Assembly (NCBI RefSeq): GCF_001659605.2
Contig: NC_035171.2
Coordinates: 5,410,886-5,474,885, forward strand
DNA from: Manihot esculenta
Taxonomy: Eukaryota > Streptophyta > Magnoliopsida > Malpighiales > Euphorbiaceae
Length of the DNA: 64,000 nucleotides
Reading direction: 5' to 3'
This document shows positions 9,382 through 21,400 of the stretch, one piece after another; the stretch's first letter is position 1; every line of letters starts with the position of its first letter. The position numbers and the translations under genes are program-made. Under the pieces are notes generated by a model. It was given only the letters and a program-made list of their open reading frames with translations. It made no database searches and had not been told where the DNA came from.

Positions 9382-12118
9382 TGTAACAGCCCGGAAACCG
9401 GTACCCCTCTAGTAACGGCCCGACCTGCTCGGCGCTAGGATTCAGATCGGCTTAAGGCCGCCGGAACCCGTAGCAAGCCTGCTAAACATCCTGAAACTCT
9501 AGGTATAATCCCATACATGATCAAACTTGCCTGAAAACTTAAACTTTGATCTCATAAAACCTTTAAAACTTATTTTTCTTACATCAGCTTGACCTATGCA
9601 TGGAAACATAGAACCTCCTACTCTACGGGTCATCAAGCTTGCTTCAAAACATATCCGCTTTGGGTCAAGGGATTGGAACCCTTTCTTCCCTCACGGCCAT
9701 TCAAAACTCATAACATTTAAAACATTTTCTTAAGATCATGCATAACTAAGGGATTTACCAACACTCCTAGGCAAAGCACAATTCTATACATCTCAAGCAT
9801 ATACTTTTCTTACTTGGCTCTATCTCTTTATAACATTACTCTTTCTATTCTTTCATATTCTTTATATACATAAGGACCATACAACAAGTCCATCTATCAT
9901 GTCCATATATCATCATGTCCACAACTAAACTATACAAGCATACAAGCATTCATAGCATTACATAACATATCATCTCTTTAGCAACTTACATTACATACTA
10001 ACTCCATAAACATATACATAAACATAAACAAAACAAGCTAAACTATGCTATTACAACCAAACATGGCAACCCATGCTTGAACCTCTTCTATCCCATAGCT
10101 TACTCTGACTGAACTCTGACTTGACATACTCTGGCCCTGCAAAACTGGGTTAAGGGAATGGGGTGAGCTACAAGAGCCCAGTGAGTAGAAACAGAGAAAA
10201 ACATTTGATTTAGTTCCTCCATTTTTAGGTATATTATTATTCATTTTAATGTTCCACCCTTTTTATGTATTTTCTTATAAAGACATTTTCTTTTATTCTT
10301 TCCTTTTTCTTCTTATTCATGCATTCATGAGATGCGTCACATCACAATTATAACACAACAAACATCTCACCCCCGCTTGAGTTCACGCTAGCAAATCTCT
10401 TCCTCTTGCGGGTGATTTTAGAGGGTTCACGTAACGTCCTTCCCCTCAGGGTTAGACATGACCCCAACATTCCCTCTGTCAAAACTTGGCCCCGAAGGAG
10501 CTCTCATGGGGCTTTCCTACATGTACTCGCCCGATTGACAAAGACTCATTGACAGACTTGCGGGCTATTGAGGTCGCCTTGGTCCACCCATCACATCATA
10601 TACATAGCACATTATGCAATGCGTCACCTTCGTGAAACTAGTGCAATCATCCTATAACATATAAACATGGTGCATGAGCATGGTGAACTAGTGCAAACAT
10701 CCTATTACATAACATGATGTATGAGTATGCTTTAGGCATTAGATTTTCTTAAAAGAAAAGATTAAGTTAGTTCTACTCACCTGAAGCCTCTGCTCAACAA
10801 ACTCAGGGTCAACTAGCACTGAAGCTAGACACCTCTCCTCAGGTCCACTCCTACACAGATGGACACACATGAGGTACTAAACACATTCTAACAACTCATA
10901 AGAAACTCCCCAAAAACCCCTCTAAACATCACTGAAACATGCATAGAAAACAGCCATGAAAAGGCTGGACAGGCACTTTCGGCGGCACCTTCGGCGGCCG
11001 GAAGTCTCCTCCAGAGACGAAACTCGGGTAGGTTCGGCGGCACCTTCGGCGGCCGAACCCTCTCTCCAGAGACGAAAGTCAGGCACTTTCGGCGGCCGAA
11101 CATTACCTTCGGCGGCCGAAAGTCTGCTTTCAAGCCACAACTCCACTTTCGGGGGCAAGGTTAGGCGGCCAAACCTATGCATCCACAGGCACGTTCGGCG
11201 GCCGAAACCACCTTCGGCGGCCGAACCTGAGTTCATCAGAACTCAGCCTTCGTGCATACCAGCCTCCTAAACCTCACAAAACAACCCCAAACCTCACATA
11301 CTCTCTCCCTAGCATGCATACACACTCCCACAAGCAAAGAGAGCAAAGAAACTAACTTAAACTCCTCAACACATCATCACATAACATACATTGGGCATAA
11401 AACCCACATAAACCCTTAACATGCATATCTACCCATTCTAACATAAAACCTTCATAAAACTTACTTAAAACTTCATGAAAACTCAAGGGAAACCAAGATC
11501 TACACTTACCTCTTGAAGATCGAGGGTTGGTGCGATCTCTAACTCGGAGGTGTGGAGAATCCAAGCTCCAAAAGCTCCAAGCTCCCAAAACTTCTACTTC
11601 AGCTTCAAAACTTCAAACCAAGGGTAGATCTTATGAAAACTTGAAGGATTTTGAAGAGAAGACACACAAGCAACCAAGGGAGGGCAGAAACTCACCTGAG
11701 TTCGAGAATGGGGAGAAAACTCGCCCATTTCCGATCTGGGGGCTCTTTATAGGTGGCCTGGTCATCAACCTTCGGCAGCCTAACGTGCCCCCTAAACTCA
11801 TGCATGTTCGGCGGCCGAACCTCACTTTCGGCGGCCGAACCTTGGCTTGCTCCCACAAGACTTTCGGAGGCCAAAGGCGCTCCCGAAGCCTTTCCATGTT
11901 CGGCGGCCGAACTTCACTTTCGGCGGCCGAACCTGGTGAATGCCTCCTTGGTCTTTCCCCTCAAAAACTCAACTCTTTTCTATTTAAAACCATAAAACAC
12001 TTAAAAACATTTTAGAAAACCTTTCCTTTACCCTTGCTCTACCCCCCAAAGAGGGTCCGACACCCGAGATTCCACCGGACGGTAGGAATTCCGATGTCTG
12101 AACGAGCGGGGTCTTACA
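9382..12118 (-). mobile_element. N1 3' LTR
   Basis: On the minus strand it starts TGTAAGACCCCGCTCG and ends CCGGGCTGTTACA. TTCGGCGGCCGAA near-palindromes cluster at about 10975-11235 and 11765-11935. The TATA box (CCTATAAAGAG, minus) is at about 11744-11752. A segment at about 10205-10250 matches the AATAATATACCTAAAAATGG unit that is tandemly doubled in the LTRs of element A, tying N1 to the A subfamily. Confidence 0.92.
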
Positions 12119-12156
12119 TTCTTCCCCCCTTACAGAACATTCGTCCCCGAATGTTC
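12119..12156 (-). promoter_or_regulatory. N1 polypurine tract and adjoining hairpin
   Basis: On the minus strand TAAGGGGGGAAGAA abuts the 3' LTR and would prime plus-strand DNA. Immediately upstream (12135-12156) lies a perfect inverted repeat with arms GAACATTCG and CGAATGTTC around GGGA. It is identical to the one in elements A, I and C. Confidence 0.88.
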
Positions 12157-12981
12157 AAAACACAAACACACAAACAAACAAAACCTCAAACTTGCGCTTG
12201 AACGCCACAAGCTTCTGCTGCGCTACTCTGATCCTTCTCTTCTTCTTCCTTCACTGATCTTACTCTTCTCTTCTGCTTTCTATTCTACTCTTACTCTTCT
12301 CTGCTATACTTATACCTTCTATCTAGCCACTAATCTCTCCTCTAAGCTTCACAACCTAAAACCGAATCTCAGATCTAGGAAAACAACCGACTCTTGTTAG
12401 CTGATCCCGTAGATCGTCAATCCAAGGTAGAGGTTGCCTACTCCCGGTAGTAACCCTGCACAACTGCTTACAATCGCTACAAGGGTTCAAGGATCCATCC
12501 TTCCTTTCCCTCACAACTCTGGAGCGTTCCAGGGTGAGGTACTGAGTCAGATAAAACCCCTGAACACTCGCTCTATCTATGGCACTAGGGCTGGTTCCTA
12601 GACCTGCCTATTCAGCTCACAAACCCGAGCTAGAACTCTCTACTAATCACTCCTACACACTCTACGAACCTGACGGCTGACATCAAACTTCTAGGCATCC
12701 TACACGATCCCCTCTGGAACCTACCTCGGATCCATCTTGAACTGTGATCCTGACTACCTTGCGCTGCAGACGCAGATAGCATTAGCACCACAAGTAGAAA
12801 ACCAATCCATTCCCCGAATGACATCCAAACACTCAAGTCTAGGACCTCAAAATCGGGTGGAAGGCATCTACTCTCAATGACACTGGACTGATCCTCTGCT
12901 CAGATGAATCCTACCCAGGTCTACTAACCCAAAGAGAACACTCTATACCCAGAAGCTATGAACTCAACCGTCAACGGGCTC
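12157..12981 (-). pseudogene. N1 decayed protease and RT remnants
   Basis: On the minus strand several stretches match gag-pol of elements A and C at the nucleotide level but carry stops and shifts. The protease part is at about 12640-12960, where the [15 protein letters not shown] and STHGA region is recognisable in broken frames. The start of RT lies at about 12390-12560 (GGATGGATCC, then a CTACCAAGAACAAGTACCC-like block, then GATTGACGATCTA). Beyond that, only a short 3' piece leads to the PPT. A 68-codon open frame at 12630-12836 is a shifted reading of the protease remnant and not a gene. Confidence 0.75.
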
Positions 12982-13641
12982 CTAGAGCAACAACAGAAAG
13001 AAACACACCAGAGCACAAACACACACATCAGAACATGCACAAGTGAGCGTACCTGGCACCACTGTGTCCGATGTGTCTGCTCCCCTCCTACTCTGATGAC
13101 AAGCCTGAGCCACAGCACCTGAAGCTCGCTGCTGGGACCACACCCTCCTGGGCGCAGTAGGACACTCACGTGCTATGTGCCCTTCCTGTCCGCACCTGAA
13201 GCATGCCGTTGTCCCAACTCGACAAGGCCCTCTGTGCAACCTTCCGCACCTCAAACATCTTGTAGGACCTCGGCCAGAACTCGAGCCATCTTCCTCATCT
13301 AGCCTAAACCTCTTCCACAACCTACCCTTCCTAGTCCTGCCCCATTGCTTAGGGGCTCTGGCTCTTCCCCACTTTCTACCTCTCTTGGTAGCTGTACTCA
13401 TCATGGAGGGATCAACTTCTCCTGAACTTGAACTCTTAGAATCCTGAGATTCTCTCATCCAGTCCTCATCCATATTCACTTGCAAACCTACTTCCCTCCT
13501 CTGCACCATAACTTCTCTGCTGACTTCAACAGACCTTTCAGGGTCTCTTGCTCTGTCATCTCCACCTGACCTCGCAAGGGGAAAAGACTCACTTTCCCAC
13601 TCAGATGGATCTGACTCCATAGAGCTCCTAGCACCTTGCAT
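12982..13641 (-). CDS. N1 mini-gag: nucleocapsid-like protein with two zinc knuckles (219 aa)
   Basis: The ATG at 13641 corresponds to the MRGTRRS start of the full gag and lies just after a conserved TTTCAG. Residues 1-70 are a diverged N-terminus (RARDPERS...LQVNMDEDWMRES), which aligns loosely with the acidic N-terminus of elements A and C. The Pro/Tyr tract and the entire capsid domain are missing. The sequence then rejoins at a basic Ser-rich linker (EVDPSMMSTATKRGRKWGRA) and two intact knuckles at about residues 129-165, CLRCGRLHRGPC and [14 protein letters not shown]. The tail follows the start of protease (ADTSDTVVPGTL, CSDV) and then terminates. N2 has the same junction. The likely role is binding of retroelement RNA without forming a capsid, and a trans-acting or decoy function is inference. 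Confidence 0.7.
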   Translation of the reverse strand: MQGARSSMESDPSEWESESFPLARSGGDDRARDPERSVEVSREVMVQRREVGLQVNMDEDWMRESQDSKSSSSGEVDPSMMSTATKRGRKWGRARAPKQWGRTRKGRLWKRFRLDEEDGSSSGRGPTRCLRCGRLHRGPCRVGTTACFRCGQEGHIARECPTAPRRVWSQQRASGAVAQACHQSRRGADTSDTVVPGTLTCACSDVCVCALVCFFLLLL

Positions 13642-14150
13642 CTCAGCTTGTCTGAAACACAACAGGCACACAAGCACACATAAGCATCACATCACATCAT
13701 GTGGTCCATGACAAACACATGAACTCACAACACATAGCATAGTATCATATCATATAGTCCATGTGATAAACACATGACCCCTCATGCAACATATATCATG
13801 GATGAATCTGTCACCTATAGCCTACAACATAGCAGAACATGCCATGACCAACTGGGCCAAGGGCCATACCTGGTCTCTCAGCTCATCTCATATCAGTACA
13901 AATCATGCCATCTCGCAGCTAAGGGACTAACAACATCCATAATACAACATAAATGCACATGCATCACACATGGCATTACACATCATCAAGCAAGACAGGA
14001 CTCCTCATCCTATCCTAGTGGACATGATCTTACTCTTAATCTCTCTTAATGTGCTTGCCCTCCTAACATCTAGCACAACCTCTTTCCGATGTCCGAGCAC
14101 CTTCGCATCAAAACACCGTACTCTCGAGGAACCTATGCTCTGATACCATC
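13642..14150 (-). promoter_or_regulatory. N1 leader with primer binding site
   Basis: The PBS reads TGGTATCAGAGC on the minus strand at 14137-14148, two bases inside the LTR boundary. The rest is a non-coding leader of about 480 bases ending in TGTTGTGTTTCAG next to the mini-gag ATG. Non-autonomous elements of this kind keep the leader because it carries the packaging and priming signals. Confidence 0.85.
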
Positions 14151-16887
14151 TGTAACAGCCCGGAAACCGGTACCCCTCTAGTAACGGCCCGACCTGCTCG
14201 GCGCTAGGATTCAGATCGGCTTAAGGCCGCCGGAACCCGTAGCAAGCCTGCTAAACATCCTGAAACTCTAGGTATAATCCCATACATGATCAAACTTGCC
14301 TGAAAACTTAAACTTTGATCTCATAAAACCTTTAAAACTTATTTTTCTTACATCAGCTTGACCTATGCATGGAAACATAGAACCTCCTACTCTACGGGTC
14401 ATCAAGCTTGCTTCAAAACATATCCGCTTTGGGTCAAGGGATTGGAACCCTTTCTTCCCTCACGGCCATTCAAAACTCATAACATTTAAAACATTTTCTT
14501 AAGATCATGCATAACTAAGGGATTTACCAACACTCCTAGGCAAAGCACAATTCTATACATCTCAAGCATATACTTTTCTTACTTGGCTCTATCTCTTTAT
14601 AACATTACTCTTTCTATTCTTTCATATTCTTTATATACATAAGGACCATACAACAAGTCCATCTATCATGTCCATATATCATCATGTCCACAACTAAACT
14701 ATACAAGCATACAAGCATTCATAGCATTACATAACATATCATCTCTTTAGCAACTTACATTACATACTAACTCCATAAACATATACATAAACATAAACAA
14801 AACAAGCTAAACTATGCTATTACAACCAAACATGGCAACCCATGCTTGAACCTCTTCTATCCCATAGCTTACTCTGACTGAACTCTGACTTGACATACTC
14901 TGGCCCTGCAAAACTGGGTTAAGGGAATGGGGTGAGCTACAAGAGCCCAGTGAGTAGAAACAGAGAAAAACATTTGATTTAGTTCCTCCATTTTTAGGTA
15001 TATTATTATTCATTTTAATGTTCCACCCTTTTTATGTATTTTCTTATAAAGACATTTTCTTTTATTCTTTCCTTTTTCTTCTTATTCATGCATTCATGAG
15101 ATGCGTCACATCACAATTATAACACAACAAACATCTCACCCCCGCTTGAGTTCACGCTAGCAAATCTCTTCCTCTTGCGGGTGATTTTAGAGGGTTCACG
15201 TAACGTCCTTCCCCTCAGGGTTAGACATGACCCCAACATTCCCTCTGTCAAAACTTGGCCCCGAAGGAGCTCTCATGGGGCTTTCCTACATGTACTCGCC
15301 CGATTGACAAAGACTCATTGACAGACTTGCGGGCTATTGAGGTCGCCTTGGTCCACCCATCACATCATATACATAGCACATTATGCAATGCGTCACCTTC
15401 GTGAAACTAGTGCAATCATCCTATAACATATAAACATGGTGCATGAGCATGGTGAACTAGTGCAAACATCCTATTACATAACATGATGTATGAGTATGCT
15501 TTAGGCATTAGATTTTCTTAAAAGAAAAGATTAAGTTAGTTCTACTCACCTGAAGCCTCTGCTCAACAAACTCAGGGTCAACTAGCACTGAAGCTAGACA
15601 CCTCTCCTCAGGTCCACTCCTACACAGATGGACACACATGAGGTACTAAACACATTCTAACAACTCATAAGAAACTCCCCAAAAACCCCTCTAAACATCA
15701 CTGAAACATGCATAGAAAACAGCCATGAAAAGGCTGGACAGGCACTTTCGGCGGCACCTTCGGCGGCCGGAAGTCTCCTCCAGAGACGAAACTCGGGTAG
15801 GTTCGGCGGCACCTTCGGCGGCCGAACCCTCTCTCCAGAGACGAAAGTCAGGCACTTTCGGCGGCCGAACATTACCTTCGGCGGCCGAAAGTCTGCTTTC
15901 AAGCCACAACTCCACTTTCGGGGGCAAGGTTAGGCGGCCAAACCTATGCATCCACAGGCACGTTCGGCGGCCGAAACCACCTTCGGCGGCCGAACCTGAG
16001 TTCATCAGAACTCAGCCTTCGTGCATACCAGCCTCCTAAACCTCACAAAACAACCCCAAACCTCACATACTCTCTCCCTAGCATGCATACACACTCCCAC
16101 AAGCAAAGAGAGCAAAGAAACTAACTTAAACTCCTCAACACATCATCACATAACATACATTGGGCATAAAACCCACATAAACCCTTAACATGCATATCTA
16201 CCCATTCTAACATAAAACCTTCATAAAACTTACTTAAAACTTCATGAAAACTCAAGGGAAACCAAGATCTACACTTACCTCTTGAAGATCGAGGGTTGGT
16301 GCGATCTCTAACTCGGAGGTGTGGAGAATCCAAGCTCCAAAAGCTCCAAGCTCCCAAAACTTCTACTTCAGCTTCAAAACTTCAAACCAAGGGTAGATCT
16401 TATGAAAACTTGAAGGATTTTGAAGAGAAGACACACAAGCAACCAAGGGAGGGCAGAAACTCACCTGAGTTCGAGAATGGGGAGAAAACTCGCCCATTTC
16501 CGATCTGGGGGCTCTTTATAGGTGGCCTGGTCATCAACCTTCGGCAGCCTAACGTGCCCCCTAAACTCATGCATGTTCGGCGGCCGAACCTCACTTTCGG
16601 CGGCCGAACCTTGGCTTGCTCCCACAAGACTTTCGGAGGCCAAAGGCGCTCCCGAAGCCTTTCCATGTTCGGCGGCCGAACTTCACTTTCGGCGGCCGAA
16701 CCTGGTGAATGCCTCCTTGGTCTTTCCCCTCAAAAACTCAACTCTTTTCTATTTAAAACCATAAAACACTTAAAAACATTTTAGAAAACCTTTCCTTTAC
16801 CCTTGCTCTACCCCCCAAAGAGGGTCCGACACCCGAGATTCCACCGGACGGTAGGAATTCCGATGTCTGAACGAGCGGGGTCTTACA
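14151..16887 (-). mobile_element. N1 5' LTR
   Basis: It is the second 2737-bp copy, indistinguishable by eye from 9382-12118. Its promoter, on the minus strand, has the TATA box at about 16513-16521, the donor-like CAAGAG|GTAAGTG at about 16275-16283 and the exon-like acceptor/donor pair TGTGTAG|G at about 15623 and AG|GTGAGTAG at about 15543-15553. Confidence 0.92.
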
Positions 16888-18184
16888 GCCCTTCCCAGCC
16901 TTTTCTTGCATGTTTTCTAGGTTTGTTTTGAGGTGTTTTTAGGAGGTTTTTGGGGGTATGTTTAGAGTTATGTTTATGTTGTTTGGTGCCTCATTCGAGT
17001 CCACCTGTGTAGGTTCGGACCCGAGGAACCGAGACCCCCGGTTGTGAGATAGTCGTTTAGGGTCCGTTGTTAAAGCTTCAGTCACCAGGTGAGTGGGATA
17101 ACTCCCTAAGTTTTTAAGTAAATGAATAAATGAACAAATGAATGGATCTGAAAGCATACCCATGCATCATTAATGCCATGCAATGTTCCAGGATGTTTGC
17201 ATTAGAAATTCACGAATATGTTGCATTGCATAATTTGATGTTGATGTGGATGGTTATTGGGTGATCCATAGTCCTCTGATGTTATGTTATGATGGTATGT
17301 TATGGAAGACCAGCGAGGCCCATTCTACGCCCCTGCCACTATGTAAGAGAAAGACCAGCGAGGCCCATTCTACGCCCCTGGCACTTTAGAATGATATGTT
17401 ATGTTATGTTATGTAAGAGAAAGACCAGCGAGGCCCATTCTACGCCCCTGGCACTTGGAGATGTGAGGACTAATGGTGACAATACCATCCTTTATGTGAT
17501 TAGTTGTGATGTGTTGCATTTCATGAAAGCATGTAAAGTAAAAGTTAAGTTATTTAATGGAAATAATAAAATGAATAATAATATACCTAAAAATGGAGGA
17601 ATTAAAGCAAATGTTCATAATAAAATGAATAATAATATACCTAAAAATGGAGGAATTAAATTACATGTTTTTACTTTCTGCTCATTGGGCTTTATAGCTC
17701 ACCCCCTCTCCCCTAACCCCAGTCTTGCAGGTGCAGAGTAGATAGAGAAGTCAGCAAGAGTAAGAGAAGTCGTTGTAATAGTTTAGTAGTGGACATGGTT
17801 TATTTGTAATGTAAAGTATGTTATGTAATGTAATGAAAGTTTTATAGTGTGCTTGACTAGAGTCTGTTGTAATCCCTTTGATACATGAGATATAAATGTT
17901 TTATGATGTTTATGTAACCCAAGCCTATCTTATGTTATGTACCCCATTGGAGTATTTGATGAGGACTCCAATGAGAGGTTTATGTTATGTTATGCATGCA
18001 CAGGCTAGGCTGGGTAAAGAAATGTTTGAATGGAAGAAAAAGTTTTAATTTTTATGTATGTTGTTGATCATGTATGGGATTAAACAGGTTTACAGGATGT
18101 ATGTTTGGCTTGCTACGGGTTCTGGCGGCCTTAAGTCGACCTGAATCCTAGCGCCGGTAGCGGTCCGGTTTCCGGGTCGTTACA
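16888..18184 (+). mobile_element. Element A 5' LTR, second part (after N1)
   Basis: It begins with the second GCCCT and ends TCGTTACA. It contains the acceptor-like TGTGTAG|G (AG at 17011-17012), the donor-like CCAG|GTGAGT (GT at 17089-17090), three hairpin repeats of GACCAGCGAGGCCCATTC type at about 17306-17455, and a 57-bp tandem duplication at about 17565-17680 containing AATAATATACCTAAAAATGG. Confidence 0.9.
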
Positions 18185-18187
18185 GAG

Positions 18188-18200
18188 TGGTATCAGAGCC
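18188..18200 (+). promoter_or_regulatory. Primer binding site, initiator tRNA-Met (element A)
   Basis: TGGTATCAGAGCC lies three bases after the LTR. The following 220 bases are untranslated leader, which ends in TGCTGTTTTTCAG at 18414 and is followed by the gag ATG at 18423. Confidence 0.93.
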
Positions 18201-18422
18201 CTAGGTTCATATGGTCGGACCTAGAGTGTCGGGCTCATAGATGTTATAGAAAGTCAAGCACAATAGGAAATCATGTCCACTGGGATAGGATGTAGAGTCC
18301 TGTCTTGCATGAAAGTATGTATGCTATGAATATGATATGTATGTGATGAGGGTTCATGTGCTTCCACATGAACCATTTGATGCTAATGTTTATGTGATGT
18401 GTGCTGTTTTTCAGTAAACAGA

Positions 18423-21400
18423 ATGCGAGGAACTCGTCGATCAGCTAGATTGACTAGAGTGCCATCGGAGGATGAGGGCACGAGCGCCCGTCCTCCAGCA
18501 TTGCCAAGAGCAATGTCAAGCAGGTCCAGCAGGGACAGAGCAGTGAGAGACCCTAGAAGGTCTTTGGATCTGGGTAGAAGCAGATCAGTAAGGGGTACAG
18601 TTCAAGAAAGGATGTCAGTTGATGGGGAAGAAGAGATGGATGTGGAGCAGAGGGGGGATGGTAGTCTTGGTGTAAGCATGCCAGAAGAGGGCATGGGTGA
18701 GTCTCAGGGAGGCACTCAGGCCTCGGGGTTTGTTCCACCACCCCAGTACCCACCTTTTTCACCATACCCCGGGTATTCGATGGGAGGTACATCGGATTAC
18801 CCCAGTTTTAATCCTTACCCTTCTCACATGCCATACCCACCTTTCTACCCACAGTATCCACAGTACCCTATGTACCCACCTCCATCCTTCCATCCAGGCA
18901 CAGCAAACCCTATCCCAGGGGATGCTGCACCTCCACCACCAGCAGAAATCGCAGTTGCAGAAACCCAAATACCTCAACCTAGCTCATCTGGAGGGAGCAA
19001 GGCCAAGATGACCGACTATATGAAGTTGGGTGCTCCCCAGTTTGATACCGGTGATGATCCGTTTGTGTACCTGGAGAAGGTCAAAACAATTACAGATGAG
19101 ATAGGGGCTGATGACAGCAGAGCCATTCAGATGGCTGGTTTCACCCTGAAATGCAAGAAGGCCCGTGAGTGGTTCAAGGGCTATGTGAAACCGAGGGTGG
19201 ATAGTCTTTCATGGGAGGAGTTTGCGAATGAGTTCGCAGGATGGGCTTTCCCTGACAGTTCCAGGGAGCTGAAGATGATTGAGTTGGAACAGCTGAGGCA
19301 GACAGATGAAATGGGTGTCGATGAGTACACCGACAAGTTCTTAGAGCTGTTGCCGTTTGCTGGGCAACATCTGGACACAGATCCGAAGAAGTCAAGGAGG
19401 TATATCATGAGGCTCAATTCCAGGTATTCCTCCTTGATCCAGTCAGCTGATAGAGAAAGTTTCCATGCCATTGTAGACATGGCCAGGAGAATGGAGGCTA
19501 GTGCAATCATCGAGGGGACAGTTAAACAGTCAGTGGCACAGCCTTCAGGTTCTAAGACCCCAGGTGGGGGAAGGATAGACCCTTCATCCTTGAGTTCAGC
19601 TAGTAAGAAGTGGGGCAGTACCACCAAGAAACCAAAGAAGAATAAGTTCTGGAACAGAATCAAGTCAGGTCTGGGATTAGGAAGTGGCTCAAGCTCTGGC
19701 GCTGATAATGCAGTTTGTGCAAGGTGTGGTAAACTACACAGAGGGGTATGCCGTTTTGGGACGACAGCCTGCTACAGGTGTGGGCAGGAGGGACACATGT
19801 CCATGGAGTGTCCTAGAGCAGTTCCTATGGCACGACCCCAGCAGACAGCTTCAGGTAGTGTGGCACAACCAGCAACTTCAGCCGCAACACAGGCTAGTGG
19901 CAGAGGCCGAGGGAGAGGGTCAGCCTCTTCTTCATCAGTTTACAGAGGGGAAGGTCCGTCAGCTCCAGCACGGATCTTCACAATGACGCAGCAGGAGGCA
20001 AACGCATCCAACACCGTGGTGTCAAGTAATATCATCATTGGTTGTTCAGATGTTTATGCCTTAATGGACCCGGGTGCATCCCATTCTTTTGTTTCTCCGA
20101 GAGCGGTCGAGAGGTTGGGTTTGATGGTCTCTGGGTTAGAGTGTCCCCTATGGGTCAGTGGACCCAAATGTGACCCGTCAGTGGCAGAGTCAGTCTGCCA
20201 GTACAGTCCAGTTTTCATAGAGGGAAGATGCCTATCCGCCGACCTTGTGGTTCTAGATTTGACAGATTTTGACGTCATTCTAGGGATGGACTGGTTATCT
20301 ACCCATGGTGCTACCTTGGATTGCAGAGACAAGGTAGTTAAGTTCAGATGTCAGGATGGGTCAGAGGTTGTCTTTAGAGGAGACAGGGGGAGTACACCTA
20401 GAGGTTTAATATCAGCCCTACAGGCTCGTAGGCTGCTCAGGAGGGGTTGTCAGGGTTATCTAGCTCATGTGAGGGAGCTAGACAGAGATGTCAGAGAGCC
20501 CGCCTCAGTGCCTGTGGTTAGAGAGTTCTTAGATGTTTTCCCAGACGAGCTGCCAGGTTTACCGCCTCCTAGGGAGATAGAGTTCGAGATAGAATTGATG
20601 CCAGGAACCAGACCGATCTCTATCCCTCCCTACAGGATGGCGCCAGCTGAGCTGAAAGAGCTTAAGGAACAGTTGCAAGAGCTGGTAGACAAGGGTTTCA
20701 TCCGACCGAGTGCCTCACCTTGGGGTGCTCCAGTGTTGTTCTTGAAAAAGAAGGATGGCTCCCTCAGGCTTTGTATCGACTATAGACAGTTGAACAAGGT
20801 CACTACCAAGAACAAGTACCCGTTGCCTAGGATCGATGATCTATTCGACCAGCTAGCAGGAGCAGGTTGTTTCTCCAAAATAGATCTGAGATCTGGGTAT
20901 CATCAGCTGAGGATCAGAGATGAAGATGTGCCAAAGACAGCATTCAGGACCAGATATGGGCATTTTGAGTTCCTGGTGATGCCGTTCGGGTTAACCAACG
21001 CCCCTGCAGCATTCATGGATCTCATGAACAGAGTTTTCAGCCAGTACCTAGATCACTTCGTTATTGTCTTCATTGATGATATCTTAGTGTATTCTAGAAA
21101 TGCAGAGGAGCATGCCCATCATCTGAGGACAGTTTTGCAAACCTTGAGAGAACACGGCTTGTATGCCAAGTTCTCCAAGTGCGAGTTCTGGTTGAGGAGC
21201 ATATCATTCTTGGGACATGTTGTGACAGAAAATGGCATTGAGGTAGATCCCAAGAAAGTAGAGGCTGTGGCTAACTGGCCTAGACCCACTACGGTAACAG
21301 AGATCAAGAGCTTTTTGGGTTTGGCAGGTTACTACAGGAGGTTCGTTCAGGACTTCTCGAAAATTGCTGCTCCTATGACCAGGTTAACCAAAAAGAATCA

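Larger units (their letters stand above)
9382..16887 (-). mobile_element. N1: non-autonomous Tekay-derived retrotransposon encoding a mini-gag
   Basis: The element is 7506 bp, flanked by perfect GCCCT duplications (9377-9381 and 16888-16892). Two 2737-bp LTRs surround an internal region of only 2032 bp. On the minus strand the order is LTR, PBS, leader with a CAG acceptor-like end, mini-gag, decayed protease and RT remnants, hairpin, PPT, LTR. Capsid, most of RT, RNase H, integrase and chromodomain are gone. The two LTRs look identical by eye along their full length, with features repeating at an exact 4769-bp offset. The insertion is therefore very recent and the family was recently mobile, presumably using proteins of an autonomous Tekay element. 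Confidence 0.93.

Noticed and set aside
10888..11270. Families of short open frames rich in SAAEG, RRPN, FGGRT and PPKVP in all Tekay-type LTRs (also near 8366-9328, 24149-24667, 34944-35319, 48410-49580, 58507-58925)
   Set aside because: They are translations of the TTCGGCCGCCGAA arrays in different frames and on both strands, without start context or a shared frame. They are not proteins.
12630..12836. A 68-codon frame with a hydrophobic stretch as a small membrane protein of N1
   Set aside because: Nucleotide comparison shows it is the protease region of gag-pol read in a shifted frame.
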